Below are positions 1 through 11,194 of a DNA stretch of 64,000 nt, in pieces. The translations under genes were made by a program, and so were the position numbers. Source of the stretch: Chenopodium formosanum (taxonomy: Eukaryota; Streptophyta; Magnoliopsida; Caryophyllales; Amaranthaceae). The stretch lies in assembly GCA_024500155.1 (NCBI GenBank), contig CM044877.1, positions 16,311,501 to 16,375,500 on the forward strand, read 5' to 3'. Below the pieces are notes generated by a model. The model had not been told where the DNA came from. It saw nothing but the letters and a program-made list of their open reading frames with translations, and searched no databases. Positions within the stretch are counted from its first letter, which is position 1; each line of letters opens with the position of its first letter.

Positions 1-260
1 GTCAAAGAGGAAATTGGAGCTAAAGGTATGATTTCTAATCTACTTTATGTTTGTATCTTGTAATTCATGTGGTGATGAACAAATGGGTACTGATTGAGCC
101 GCTGTCAGGTCGAAAAGGAAATTGGGAGAGAAGGTATGATATTTTCATACAAGTTCAGATACTTATGTTCGTAATTGAATGATTGACATTGGTTGCATTG
201 TTACAAAATGGAAACAGGATATAGTGTGGAGGGTCTAGTGAATAAAAAACAGAAGCACTG
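1..260. other. Unassigned flank with duplicated exon-like motif
   Basis: No convincing gene is seen. A motif of about 32 bases occurs twice (1-32 and 108-139) with a few mismatches. In both copies it ends in AAG followed by GTATGAT, which resembles an exon end with a splice donor, and the second copy is preceded by TGTCAG, which resembles an acceptor. This could be a duplicated mini-exon of a gene lying outside the window, or a simple repeat. The stretch ends where an LTR-like repeat begins with TGTAGG. Confidence 0.3.
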
Positions 261-2146
261 TGTAGGAGTCGCTTGAAGTGCGCCTACGTTAAAGCATGTG
301 GTGAATATGCTTGATACTCATAGGAAGTGGGAATTGACATAATACGATTAGGGACAAGGAAAGTAGGGAGCCGCCAACAAGTTTTTAAGGAACTTGTAAA
401 CCGTTCACGGATCATAAAAGGCAACCACGATTAAGGGACAACGATAGACAACAACGATTGACCCGTGAAGGTTACACCCCATTCATAATCCATGAGATTA
501 CTAACTCCATATGGTTTGGAACCACGAAAGGAGGATCGGGGATGATGGTACGAAGTGAATTATGGAGTCACATTTGCCCGTATTGGCCTCTACTCGATTC
601 TTATAGTGAAAAGTGATTCCTGCGATCTCACAGGCATGCAAATAAAGATTCAATTTGCTCCAAACTATTATTATGCTAAATTGGTTTAATATTAATGCAA
701 CATATAATTCTAAAATATTTGTGATCACTTGATTAAACAACAAGATTAAAAAGGATCCTAAACCGGTTGTCCAAATTATCTTATTAGGCATAATTTTCAA
801 TTACATATTCCCTTTAAACATGCAATATGGTGATCAATAAAAAAAATATAATTATCATTAATATTGGAAGCAATTCAACAATAATAGTGTTAGTCAAATC
901 AAATATAAATAAATCTAATCATGATACTAGCAATATAAAAATAAAATAAGAGTAATTAAATTAATTAATTACTCACATTCCGCGCTTTCCTTTAAATTGC
1001 TACATCATGAATAAACTGTTAGTAACTTCAATAAAAATATAAAGTAAATGGAAATTAAATTAAATTAAAAGTAGAGTTGATTTGGTCCAAACCCTCAGTT
1101 ATTTATACCTTTCACGCCTTGGTTTAAGGACGGAACCTCGGGTTAAGTATAGACTCCTTGGAGTGCTTAGGGGAATTACATGGAAGAATAAGGAGGCTAG
1201 AAATTAGGTTAAAGAGGGAGAAGAGAATGATTTTTGGTGTAAGGTGCGAGAGAATGATTATTGGTGTAATTAGAAATATAGATTTAAGGCTTAGAATATG
1301 AGAGAGAGAAAGAAGAGAATGATTTGATGATCAAGATTGTTGATGATTGAAAAAGGGTGACATGACCTATATTTACAAAGAAAAAAGAAGGCCGAAGAAT
1401 CAAGAAAAAGATAAGAATTCGAATCGGATAAAACTCTTGCTATATACAATAGTTTTTGCGGGTTTTGTTTTTATCATATCTTTTGATCCAGAAATCGGAA
1501 TAAGATAAATAAGATATCGTTGGAAAGATCTTGAAGTATAATTTCTAACCCAATTAGAAGCAGATTAAAATATTTTGTAGAATAAAAGATATGGCCGAAA
1601 TAGTGGGACAGTGTCAGTTTTGGATAGAGTTTTTTTATTTAATTCATATCCTTTTCGTTATAGCTCGGATTAGATATTATAATATATCATTGGAAATATA
1701 ATTTCAAGGAATATCCAACCATATAAATTTTGGATAAAAAATATGAGGCACGAAAATAATATCTGTCTATCTTTCAACATCTTTCAATTCGGATAGAAAT
1801 AGGACTTTCAAAAAAAGGAGTTTTATTCAATTTCAAACTCTTTAATCTTATCTTTTCAAAAAGGATAATTAAGATCTTTTAGAAACTTATATAAGTTTCT
1901 AATTAATCCTAATTGGTTTATGAATGAGATTAAATAATTTGGACCCTCCTCATGATCATTTGGTCGTAGGTAAGGTAGGCATAGGTTCGGTTTGGGCTCA
2001 GTTTAATATTTTGGTCATAACTTATTCGTTATAACTCGGATTTGGGCTTATAATATATCGTTGGAAAGCTCTTTTAAAGCCCCATCCAACTATTAAATCA
2101 TTGGACCCAGATTATGGACCAAAATAAACTGGATTAAACGTTACAC
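261..2146 (-). mobile_element. Solo-LTR-like gypsy repeat, related to LTR at 41921-45211
   Basis: Bases 261 to about 1240 match, in inverted orientation, the solo LTR at 41921-45211 (skipping its nested insertion). The shared parts include the end motif TGTAGG(A/C)GTCG, the stretch around 'ggcaaccacgat' and the one around 'ccttggtttaagga'. The U3-side half (about 1340-2146) differs from that LTR and carries its own internally repeated motif 'ttggaaag...atccaac' (near 1520, 1690 and 2060). The inner boundary is taken near 2146, because from about 2143 the sequence matches the F-box array flank at 5220. CACTG occurs at 256-260 and 2144-2148, but the terminus there is not a clean LTR end. No coding capacity is seen; the open frame at 501-800 is LTR sequence. 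Confidence 0.7.
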
Positions 2147-2549
2147 TGTCCCCTGCTTATGTTCAGATACATTCTAACAGCAAAATCCATATGAAATCAT
2201 AGCAAAAGAAACCAACAATTCACATCTACAATAAAGCACCAAACAGTTCCTTTAATGAATCAAACTGACAAACTGTATCTGCATGATGTTTACATTAAGA
2301 ATCTAGAAAAAGAACGAACATCAAAGTCACAAACACAATGAAACTTTTACAATAGTCTCTAAGGTCACATAACTCGGACATTCCGAGGAATGGAAGCAGT
2401 ACAACAATTGTCCTGGCCTAATATCACAACAAAAGAAATCAAACAATGTTCTAAGAAATGTTTATTACAGTACTCTCTAATTGGTTTATTCTGAAAATTT
2501 CAAGTGGCTAACAGCTTGTAAGTTGATAGAAGCCATGCTTATGTACCTG

Positions 2550-3727
2550 TTAATCGCCTTTGGATTTTTTTAGAGGATTCACTAAGCTCTCGACATAAGT
2601 ATCTGCATAACGTATTCGATTATCAACAATCCTTCCACAATTCTCCATCTGCTGGCTTTTAATGCTATAAGACATCAGATTCAATTCACGAAAATCCAAA
2701 CGCAGAGCGAACAATTTACCAGACTGTTCATCATAAGTAACCCTTGCACCTATTCCAAAATTCTTCAGTTCATTGAAGGTACATGCATCCAAACTCGAAT
2801 TTTTGGTATCGGACAGTTGCCATCGGTTTTGGGGCACGCGCTCCTCATCATCCTCTCTCATTATCCATACGTCGGTTCTCTCAGCAGTAAAACAAAACAC
2901 TGCTAAACATTTGCCAAAAATAAACAGAAACTTCTTCATTCGCCGGCTCTCAGCAGGCAATTCAACACATCGAAATTCCTCTCTTCCAAAATCAAAGGAA
3001 AGAACATTGGTGTTTTCGAACAGGTCATCTACATCTCTCACCAACCAATGCGCAGCCCCTTGACAGAAATGAGGCTGATGCAAATCACGCAATAGTATAT
3101 CCCTATACATAATTGCATCATTCATCTGAACATTCTTGGTCTTCCAACAACGATCATTACATGAATAAACCTTGATCTCTGACGACAATTCGTCCAATTT
3201 GGAAGACTTTACTCTAAATCCAATCACCTTGTAATCTTTAGTGGAAGAATTAAACCCCAAAACAAACATGTCAACGGGTAAGACGGGCAGCGGACAAGGA
3301 GGAAGATCCAAAGATTTATTAACATAGAGGTTATATAACCTCAAATTTGGAATCAATGTAGGTTTATAATCATTATCTTGGAGCAAAAACAAACCATTTA
3401 AGGTTTCCCAAACCCTGCAATCTTTACCTATAGTAGTAATTTGGGCAATTTCTTCAAGCCTGAAGTTAACAACTCTGATTACTTGATCAGTCCATCCCAG
3501 GTGTCCAATTCTCTTTCAATTAGTACTAAGCGATTCTTGTAAGAATTCTCGTTGAAATGTTGAAAGTGTTCTGTAATGAAAGCAGGGGAATCGATTATTG
3601 TACGCCAAGATTTGCAGACGCCTCGTAATCGAAGAAGTGTATTCACCGGCAGCTTCTGAAATACCACCTTCCATATGTCTTCCGGCAACGCGTCACCGGG
3701 TTGGGTTTTCATTTTCTTGGTTTGCAT
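2550..3727 (-). pseudogene. F-box/FBA protein gene, copy A, frameshifted
   Basis: The product would be a substrate receptor of an SCF ubiquitin ligase of about 390 residues. The first open segment (3727 down to 3479) encodes an F-box with LPEDIWKVVFQKLPV and CKSWRTIID. The second (3392 down to 2550) encodes the F-box-associated region with GFNSSTKDYKVIGF, HFCQGAAHW and SFDFGREEFRC. Between them, codons matching copy E (VIRVVN...EEIAQIT) continue in another frame from about 3483, so a single small indel breaks the frame; everything else aligns with copy E. The start at 3727 is the first ATG after a conserved promoter. Without this one lesion the gene would be complete, so a sequencing error or allelic difference is possible. 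It is the first member of a minus-strand tandem array. Confidence 0.85.
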
Positions 3728-3850
3728 TATAACGAGGGAGTTGGAAGAAAAGGGTCGTTGTGAAGAGAAAGAAGGTGAGAGATTTGCTTGAGTTTTGGAG
3801 TGTTTGTGTAATCTAATTAAGAGATTAATGTAAATGAGTAAATGATTTGT

Positions 3851-3915
3851 GGGGTTTTTATGGGAGAAGCTCCAAATGTTAAGGGGCGGGAAAACTAACT
3901 ACCAACTAACTGAAA
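3851..3915 (-). promoter_or_regulatory. Conserved proximal promoter of F-box copy A
   Basis: Read on the minus strand there is a MYB/AC-like CAACTAAC-type stretch (written on plus as 'ctaccaactaactg'), then an E2F-like TTTTCCCGCC box (3885-3894), then GAGCTTCTCC and a TATA-like CATAAAAACCCC (3851-3862). The ATG is about 125 bases downstream. The same order is kept upstream of copies C and E and, in worn form, D. The TATA box here is CATAAA rather than TATAAA. Function is inferred from conservation among paralogs. Confidence 0.6.
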
Positions 3916-3959
3916 CAAAATAAAAAAAGCACTCATAAAATTAATTAACCCATTCACTG

Positions 3960-5220
3960 TAAGGAGAGGTAGTGCTCCCTAGTTTATTGGTACGAAATCA
4001 TCTTTGTGTTGTTTGAAGACTCATATAATCTAACTCGACTTAGAATTGATTCAAAAATCAAATAATATATTGTGTCTTGAAGATAAAATTGGAAAAGATT
4101 CTAGAAAATGACTGAAATCGAAGAATCTGAAACTAAATTGGTCAAATCCAACTCAAAATTGACCGGACTTTTTGAGTTACAAAATTATAAATTGACGTTT
4201 CAAAAATTCCCACAATATTATCTTGTAAAAATGGTAAGTAGAGGTAAAAAAAAGAGTAGTATTCTGACAGGTCATCAAATGATAGATTGTTCAATAAAAT
4301 TAACTAAAGGATCATATGATAGAAAAAAGATAGATTGCACCACTTGAGCATAATACAGGTGAGAAGAAGATGAATACATAACAAGGCTTTCCTCAAGGGC
4401 TGGGTTTTCGCGTGTCTGGAGTATGATAAGGTTAACCAACACAATAGCATAGGACAGTACATAAAAGAAATGATGCAGTCCTGGTCAATAGCCCGCAAAG
4501 GTCAATAATCTAGTGCATGCAGGTAATGAAAACTAACTACAGGAACATTTTTATGTAATATGGAAACAGTGAGTGAGTTAAAATTGAAGCGGGTAATAGA
4601 GTTCTGACATTAAAAGGATTAAAAAAAAAGAAAAAACATGCTCCTCATATTAAATGAAGAGCATGACATGTTTGAGAGACATCTTTGATGAAATTGTTGC
4701 ATCAAGAGAAACAAATTACAAATCTGTACATCAATCCTCTATCCTCAGCTTGAGACGTTGCTTTAGTGAATGACAACAAAAGTGGCAGCCTATTTACAAA
4801 ACAAATATAGCACAATATCAGCAGGCATCACTTTGTCATAGCAGATAAAAGAGAATCACTTCTTATAACGAAATATCCACTTTGCTGTAGATCTCCTACT
4901 ATGCTCTTTGGTTCTGCATCTTAAACTTTACTCTTTGTACATTTGATTTTCCCAAATATGCTCTAAATTAGTTAACATAAATGATGGTTAGTCATTCTGT
5001 TAACATATTTCAAAGATACAATCTCGCCTAAACTAGTAACACTTAAATCATGTAGTCAGAAATACATTAAAAAAAAAAAAAGTACCCCTGATTTCGAGAA
5101 AAACAAATCTTGGAAAATATTTCAAGACTAGTGTCTTGTCAAGTTGTCGCAGCTTAATTTGCTTGGTTTAATGGTTTACCATACATTATAGTAAGTTAAT
5201 GATGGATGCCATAGTCAAGA
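3960..5220. other. Intergenic spacer of the F-box array, no gene
   Basis: I see no gene. The stretch 4650-5220 matches pieces of 26620-27260, so it is the duplicated upstream flank of the array unit. Marker words shared by both are 'acttaaatcatgtagtc', 'ccctgatttcgag'/'ctgatttcatgaa' and 'ttggaaaatat'. Short open frames here (4108-4347, 4304-4498) have no recognisable domain. Confidence 0.5.
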
Positions 5221-5344
5221 TACACTGTCCCCTGCTTATGTCAAGATACATTCTAACAGCAACAAACGAGACCAATGCTTGGGGACCAGTAAAGATGAAC
5301 TGTTGAACGAAATCCAGCATACTGCTACTAGCACTACTACTAGC

Positions 5345-6067
5345 TCATTAGTTTGGACTGATTTTATTCACAGGTATTGCAGGGACTTTTATAGTATGCA
5401 CTTGAGCAATGAAGCAACCAGCAAGATAGGGCTTTGCTTGGCATATTGCTTAATATATGGCTTTTTTTAATGTTCTGTTAAATATAAATGTTTGAATACC
5501 ATTAGGATATAGGGTGTTTATGAGAGAAGCCAGTTCAGTTTTTTAATACACCGGTAGCATTTATACATTCATAGGTAACGACATTTGGACAATAATACAT
5601 TGGTATTGTTATGCACATAACTGAATCGGGAAACTTCTAAACAATATCTGCTGTTGACATTGTACAAACAAGTCTTTATGGAGCATTATGGATGGTCCCT
5701 TCTACATCAACTATGGCTTCTGATTACTGCACACTATTAGAACTACTGTGTGGACAGATACCGGTCATACATTTTTATCATAGTCAAGTCATTCAAGACT
5801 CCAAACAGATTTTTTTTTACCCTCCATTTTCTAATGTAAACATTTCCACCTCATTGCATTTACTTCATCCCAGGTCTACTTTTTTTGTTAGGGATCGGAT
5901 GCAGTTTTTGTTTAATTAACCATTTTACTTTAAAAAAAATTTGCGTTTCAGTTATTCTTGCGTGCTGTCCAGTTTGTAAGTCCCTTGCTGGTTGCTTCAT
6001 TTCTCAAGTGCACACTACATAAGTATATAAGTTCATTAGTTTGGACTGATTTTATTCACAGGTATTG
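5345..6067. repeat. Imperfect inverted repeat bracketed by a 35-bp direct repeat
   Basis: An exact 35-base direct repeat (beginning tcattagtttggactg) lies at 5345-5379 and 6033-6067. Just inside it is an inverted repeat of about 28 bases: 5398-5425 (GCACTTGAGCAATGAAGC...) and 5977-6004 (complement with one mismatch). The interior of about 550 bases has no convincing coding potential. It looks like a small terminal-inverted-repeat element inserted with, or followed by, a local duplication. A 35-base direct repeat is too long for a normal target duplication. Confidence 0.6.
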
Positions 6068-6459
6068 TAAAGTATGAGTATAATATGAGGTTTTGGCAGA
6101 CATTAAGAATCAGATCCTAGAAGAACTGCAGCACAGTACTATAACAAAATCATTTTGTGGCACTGTTATAGCAGATACCATGCATCGTAGACTAGGCAAA
6201 GAAGCATTAATGCAAAAATGAAGATTATTCTGTAATATATCCATTTGAAATCATAGCAATAGAAACCAACAGTACATCTATACATAATAAAGCACCAAAC
6301 ATCCCTTTGACAAAAAAAAAAAAAAAAAAAAGCACCAAACATAGCAATGCTAGCTTAGGTGTTTGTTCAAATAATACAAAAGCACACTAACGAATAAGGC
6401 TAAATTGTTTCTGCACGCTGTTTACATTATGAAACTCTAACACAAGGCCTAAGATCACA
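6068..6459. other. Duplicated 3' flank of the F-box array
   Basis: Words such as 'ggcagacatt', 'acaaaatcattttgtggc' and 'agcaaaagaaacc/agcaatagaaacc' recur at 13730-14100 and 28055-28270, which marks this as the 3' flank of an F-box array unit. A 21-A run lies near 6309-6330, and a short direct repeat (agcaccaaacat) brackets it. No gene is seen. Confidence 0.55.
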
Positions 6460-6806
6460 TCACACAACATTCCGAGGAATTGAAGCAGTACAAGTCACCA
6501 AGCTCTTGACATAAGCATCTGCACAACAAATTTGATAGCCATAATTTCTTCTAATAGTCCTTATCTGTTGGCTAGTAATGTCATAAGACATCAGTCTCAT
6601 TGGAGAATATCTCCAAGACAGCAAGAAAAATACACCAGAATATTCATCATAAGTAATCCTTGCATTTCTGTTCCTTATGAAGAATTTCAGTGCATATAAA
6701 CTCGAACCTCCTTTAAAGCACCGTACCCATGGTTTCTCAGGCACAACCACTCCAACATCTTCTCTCATAATCCACATTTTGCTACTCTCAGCAGAAATAA
6801 CAATTT
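6460..6806 (-). pseudogene. F-box/FBA gene fragment, copy B (C-terminal third)
   Basis: The reading frame gives ISAESSKMWIMREDVG, RCFKGGSSLYA, ARITYDEYSGVFF, LMSYDITSQQIRTI and CCADAYVKSLV, which align with the C-terminal third of copy E. Homology stops abruptly at about 6806 on the upstream side, inside the ISAES motif, so the F-box and most of the FBA domain are missing. The missing N-terminal part may be copy C (10590-11194): it is on the same strand, in the right order, and ends only about 40 codons short of where B starts. It is not expected to yield a working protein. Confidence 0.85.
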
Positions 6807-8850
6807 CTTGATTTTTTTTGGTGGTAAAAGTAAGAAAATCGTTAGAAACGTGTAGCTCAAAAATTAATCACACCAGTAAATAATTAATAAATGCAATAAA
6901 GTTCCAAGGCAAACGTGAAGAAATCAAAGCTACGCCTCATATATCAACTTAATTAGACTATCTGCTAGCTAATTTTTTTGTTGCTAATTGACCTTTCAGA
7001 GGGTGTTATACACTTCTATTCTTTTTAAAGCTGTGGAATTTATTTATGTGGAGTTCCCCTCCCTTGATCGAATTTGGAGATGTGACGACTTCAATTAAGT
7101 ACGAGTAATTAATATTTGGCACATTAGTCAAATCAGCAAACCAACTTAACCAAGTGACAATTATATATAGGCCTTCAACTTCTCAACAATAGACTTTACC
7201 CTTAATCTCTGCTTAATGCTTTAACGCGCTGATAACAACAACAGTTGCAAAGATCAGCTTGTGGAGTTAAACTCGACAAGAGCACAAGCTAAAGGAGAAT
7301 AGCTAAATGATTAGGAATTCAGGGCAGAAATACAATGCACCAATTCAAAAGGCATACAATGCACCAAATTCCTACCTGCACCAATAATCGGAAAAAAAAT
7401 GAAGTGGATCAAAGAGAAAATATCATCATCACTATGTAAATTCAAAAGGCATACAATGCAAAGAAGATTGACATACTAATGATTCCAACTTTTCGTGTTT
7501 TATTTTATTTTATTTTTTTAACTTCAAACATCTTAGATGCGATACTGGTTACAGCACTTATACATAGTCAAATACATTATGAACAAGTTCAAACAGCTCA
7601 ATGGTGGGGCAAGCTCTTCTATTCAGGTTCATGGGTTCTCTTGGTTATATGGTTCATCTGATCTGGTGGAGAGATCGAGCTTCAAGAAATAGTAAATGGG
7701 CTATCATCAAGGAAAAAGCTCTGATCAGCCACAAAAAATTCCTAATTCTTCCATTTGCAAATTGGATTAGCCATCCTTTATAAGATCAAAAAAATAGTGA
7801 CTTGCTGGAAACTCTGTCTTTAGTTGATACAGGACGTGGGACGTATAGGCCATTCCAAAGTAGTCTACATTAGTTTCTTTTGCCCTTTCTAAGCGATCAA
7901 AATTTTAAGAATTGGTTATATATTCAATATAATTAAGTACGGGATATTTACAAAGTACCGTCTTGATTATCAGATCTGGAAAGAACAATAAAGATAGAAG
8001 GAGTTCAAACTTCACACTACCCAAGCTAGCGCAGCATAAACCTAACCAGAGAAGCTAACTTCACATGAATGCTTGATGTATCTAACTATCTATCAAATGA
8101 CTTAATTCACACCAATGACCGAAAAATAAATGAAAATTACAATAAAGACATAATTTTCAGTATCAGATACAGAGATGATAAGGCCGATAATACGGGGCAG
8201 TACAAGATTGATGTGGCTAATATAGGTGACATAAAACTCATGCTATTTTCAATTACAATCCTTTACACAACACCACAACAAAGTAGCACAACCCTTTTGA
8301 GAAAACATTTCTTTTTTTTACTCGAGAACATGTAAAAAGATTGAGATGTAGCAATCAACTCACCAGAGGTGCAAGAAGCAAATAGAACATGCACAGCCAA
8401 ACGTACAAATTTGGCACTGAGAACTTCAAAATCCTTTCAATGTGGATAGTGTGAATTAAAAGCTAATGCATCAGACCATTAAAAACTATGAATTTGTTAT
8501 GAAATAGAGTTATCAGTTCAGAATTTGCATGAATTTGCTAAAGATTGATATATGTAGCATCATACTGCACCATCAAGAATGGTACATTAATTGACAAGGA
8601 GCCGAAATGAAACAAGAGATCCCTCACTTCATAGGAAACAGAGGAGACTAAACAAATTATTTTACCAAACCAAGATAATAAGGTAAAGAGAAAATGATAA
8701 ATCTAGCCAAAATAAAGAACACCATTATATATTCTTAGAGTAAGACATGAACCAAAAAAGCTTGGCGCCAAATAGATATCATAAAGAAAAGAGATTCGTT
8801 GTTCCTGACCCTGCTTCACCTCCCGAACCAAAAGATTTCTGATAAATTAC
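6807..8850. other. Intergenic, no recognisable gene
   Basis: I find no supported gene here. The open frames at 7479-7783 overlap in two frames and show no known domain. A short direct repeat (ttcaaaaggcatacaatgca) occurs near 7346 and 7441. The stretch appears to belong to the segment that separates F-box copies B and C, as the array flank sequences do not continue into it. Confidence 0.4.
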
Positions 8851-8857
8851 TTCGTGT

Positions 8858-10264
8858 TTAGCCAAGGTGCAAGCGAACACTTCGACGACAAGGAATGAAG
8901 TCCTTACTTGAAGAGGAGACATATTGACCACAGAATTTGATCTCACAACCTGAGGGATTATGAAGGCGAAATAATTTTTCACACAACACATCTTCTTGCC
9001 TTGAGACTTTTGCTTTTTTACCTCGTATAGAAACATGAACCGATAGCAATTCCAACACTTTTCCGCAATTCAAAATGTATTTTATCATCTCAAAATCAGC
9101 ATCACTCTCACTAATATATCTTATCTTGATCCTCTTTAATCGACTCCAGCAAGGGCTGCAACAAGAAGGCCAATGCTCGAGTGCATCCCTTTTTGTTAAG
9201 TATCTCGATATTTCTACTTTGAGCACCTCTAAAGAGGGACAGCATTGTAGTAAAAGCACCACATCATTCCAACTCCATCTACAACTAGGTATCTCACAAT
9301 AATCATAATACATCCCAAGAACAACTTCATTTTCTAAACTACAAACAGCCTCCAAAGCATAGTTATCTATTTTAAGGGATCTTACTTCAGAAATCAACTG
9401 CGCAAGTCCTGCTATACGACTCAGGTAATTAATTTCCTTACCAAAATTAATTTTCTTAAGAAATCTAAATTCTGCACTTATTAATGCACTAGAATACCCA
9501 ACAAAACGAATATTCGCTAAACCAACAGGAATATGTAATGTCATTTCTTCTAGCTTTGACAGATTAACTACAAGTTGGTAGGTTGGAATAACGTTATAGT
9601 CATCCTCTCTAATAATAACCAGTTTCTTGATGTAATGAGCCGATAAATCCAACAAATGAACAAGCATATAGCAATTACCGTGAGACTTGATCACCAGATT
9701 TAAATCTTCCAATAGTGGACAACCCCTAATAATTGTAGCCAACGCATCATCCCAATATCCAGATAATTGTAGTTTCTTTAATTTAGGAAGATTTACAACA
9801 AATTCACCAGCAGGAGCACGAATAAAAATATTTTTAGTCAACATAAGCACAACTAGAGATTGACATTGAAAAAAACAAGTACTCGTAGATATAATATTAG
9901 TAGGTAGATTCGATTCAACCACAATTTGCTCTGGATTTCGTGTGCATAGATCCCGAATCCAAGATTCCGCATTGGAAAAATCATAAAAAGCCCTCGACAA
10001 ACAGAGATAAAAACTGTTTACTTTCGGAAAGGGAAGCTTCGGAAAAATAAGAGGTGCAGAATAATTATAACGACGAGAAGGAAGACAAGTTGGGGTGAAG
10101 ACGACGTTAGTGATGTGAGTCCAGAGATAACGCCATTGATGAGACAACACAGAGGTGATTACGGCAGATTTGATTGGAAGGAAGGAGATGATGTGTATAA
10201 GGATTGTGTCTGGGAGTAAACTCAATCTATCATTCTCCATTATTTTTGGTTGCGCCATATTCAT
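8858..10264 (-). CDS. F-box/LRR/FBD domain protein
   Basis: Likely an SCF (Skp1-cullin-F-box) substrate receptor of the plant F-box/FBD/LRR family, about 468 residues. The F-box lies right at the N terminus (DRLSLLPDTILIHIISFLPIK ... SHQWRYLW). A leucine-rich middle follows (KLKKLQLSGYWDD, GCPLLEDLNLVI), then an FBD-type C terminus (WSRLKRIKIRYISESDADFEMIKYIL). The frame can be extended upstream to an ATG at 10321, but that ATG sits inside a TATATAAG box, so it should lie upstream of the transcript. I therefore start at 10264, the first ATG downstream; the next, at 10258 (atATGGCGC), has an even better context. The gene is intact and unrelated to the FBA-type array around it. The substrate is unknown. 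Confidence 0.85.
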   Translation of the reverse strand: MNMAQPKIMENDRLSLLPDTILIHIISFLPIKSAVITSVLSHQWRYLWTHITNVVFTPTCLPSRRYNYSAPLIFPKLPFPKVNSFYLCLSRAFYDFSNAESWIRDLCTRNPEQIVVESNLPTNIISTSTCFFQCQSLVVLMLTKNIFIRAPAGEFVVNLPKLKKLQLSGYWDDALATIIRGCPLLEDLNLVIKSHGNCYMLVHLLDLSAHYIKKLVIIREDDYNVIPTYQLVVNLSKLEEMTLHIPVGLANIRFVGYSSALISAEFRFLKKINFGKEINYLSRIAGLAQLISEVRSLKIDNYALEAVCSLENEVVLGMYYDYCEIPSCRWSWNDVVLLLQCCPSLEVLKVEISRYLTKRDALEHWPSCCSPCWSRLKRIKIRYISESDADFEMIKYILNCGKVLELLSVHVSIRGKKAKVSRQEDVLCEKLFRLHNPSGCEIKFCGQYVSSSSKDFIPCRRSVRLHLG

Positions 10265-10308
10265 TAGGGTTTTAACACGCAAACTGTAGTATACACTATA
10301 CAGAGAGG

Positions 10309-10321
10309 TTCTTATATACAT
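10309..10321 (-). promoter_or_regulatory. TATA box of the F-box/FBD gene
   Basis: On the minus strand the sequence reads TGTATATAAGAACC, a canonical plant TATA box (TATATAAG). Transcription would be expected to start about 30 bases downstream, near 10280-10290, which leaves a very short 5' leader before the ATGs at 10264 and 10258. This box decides the choice of start codon. Confidence 0.6.
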
Positions 10322-10589
10322 TGGGTCATCGATTTTATTTGCATATAATACTTAATGTATTTTTGTAAAATGATTTTATGTGATATATATGAATGATTTG
10401 ATTTGTATATATCTTCTTTTTTGAAAAACGATTTGTATATATGTTCTATATAAATAATAGATACATTTTTTGTTGATGGTTACTTTTCTATATATATATC
10501 TTTTTATATATATATCTCTTTATATATTTTTTAACTTAACCTTTTAAAAACAATCTTCTATCAATGATACAGTAGTACGATTGTATGGA

Positions 10590-11194
10590 GTAGAAGACAT
10601 ATGTGTGTGTTCGAAACTGCCATCATACTCAACTACTATGACGATTATTAAATGAGTAGACCGCGATCTTAACATTATCTACTCCATTGTCATATCCTCC
10701 AAATGCAACCACCTTGTAATCTTTACTAGAAGAATCGAACCCGAGAGCAAAGTTGTCGACACCATCGCCTGGCAGTGTGAGTGGACAAGGACGAAGAATT
10801 TGATGTTTTCGAGCAGAGGGATTCCATAACTTCAACACTGGAAACCTTGTAAACTCATAATATGGAGCACGAAATTCTTGGAACAAAATCAAACCATTAA
10901 AGATATCACGAATCTTGCAATAATTGGATAAAAAACCACATATATTAATTTGTTGAATGTAAATTCATCAACGACTCCAATTTCTAGTCCTCGCCATTTA
11001 TTGTATTTGACTTTATGAACTAAAAGTAACTGATTCTTGGTAGAATTCTTGTTGAATAATTCAGAGTGTTTTGAAATGAAATAAGGGGAATCGATGATTG
11101 AACGCCAAGATTTACAGACGGCGCGAAATCGAAGAAGGTTTAACACCGGGAGCTTCAGAAAGATTTCTGACGACAAATTTTCACATAAATGCAT
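10590..11194 (-). pseudogene. F-box/FBA gene fragment, copy C (N-terminal part)
   Basis: The first segment (11194 down to 10889) encodes an F-box: SSEIFLKLPVLNLLRFRAVCK and SWRSIIDSPYFISKH. A frameshift follows near 10920. The FBA part resumes at 10892 (NGLILFQEF ... LKLWNPSARKHQILRPCPL ... FALGFDSSSKDYKVVAFGG) down to a stop at 10629. Faint homology (tgtgtgttcgaa..tgccatca) reaches 10590 after an internal deletion, then ends. The 3' third of the gene is absent here and may be copy B at 6460-6806. It still has the conserved array promoter upstream. It cannot make a full receptor. Confidence 0.85.

Noticed and set aside
501..800. 99-residue open frame
   Set aside because: It lies inside the LTR-like repeat, and the related copy at 43174-43407 is open on different boundaries; no domain.
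256..2148. CACTG/CACTG as target duplication of the left LTR-like repeat
   Set aside because: The inner boundary would not end in a normal LTR terminus, and CACTG belongs to the array flank shared with 5222; left unresolved.
7479..7783. Two overlapping hydrophobic ORFs as a membrane protein gene
   Set aside because: They overlap in different frames, have no homology I can name and no promoter; probably chance.
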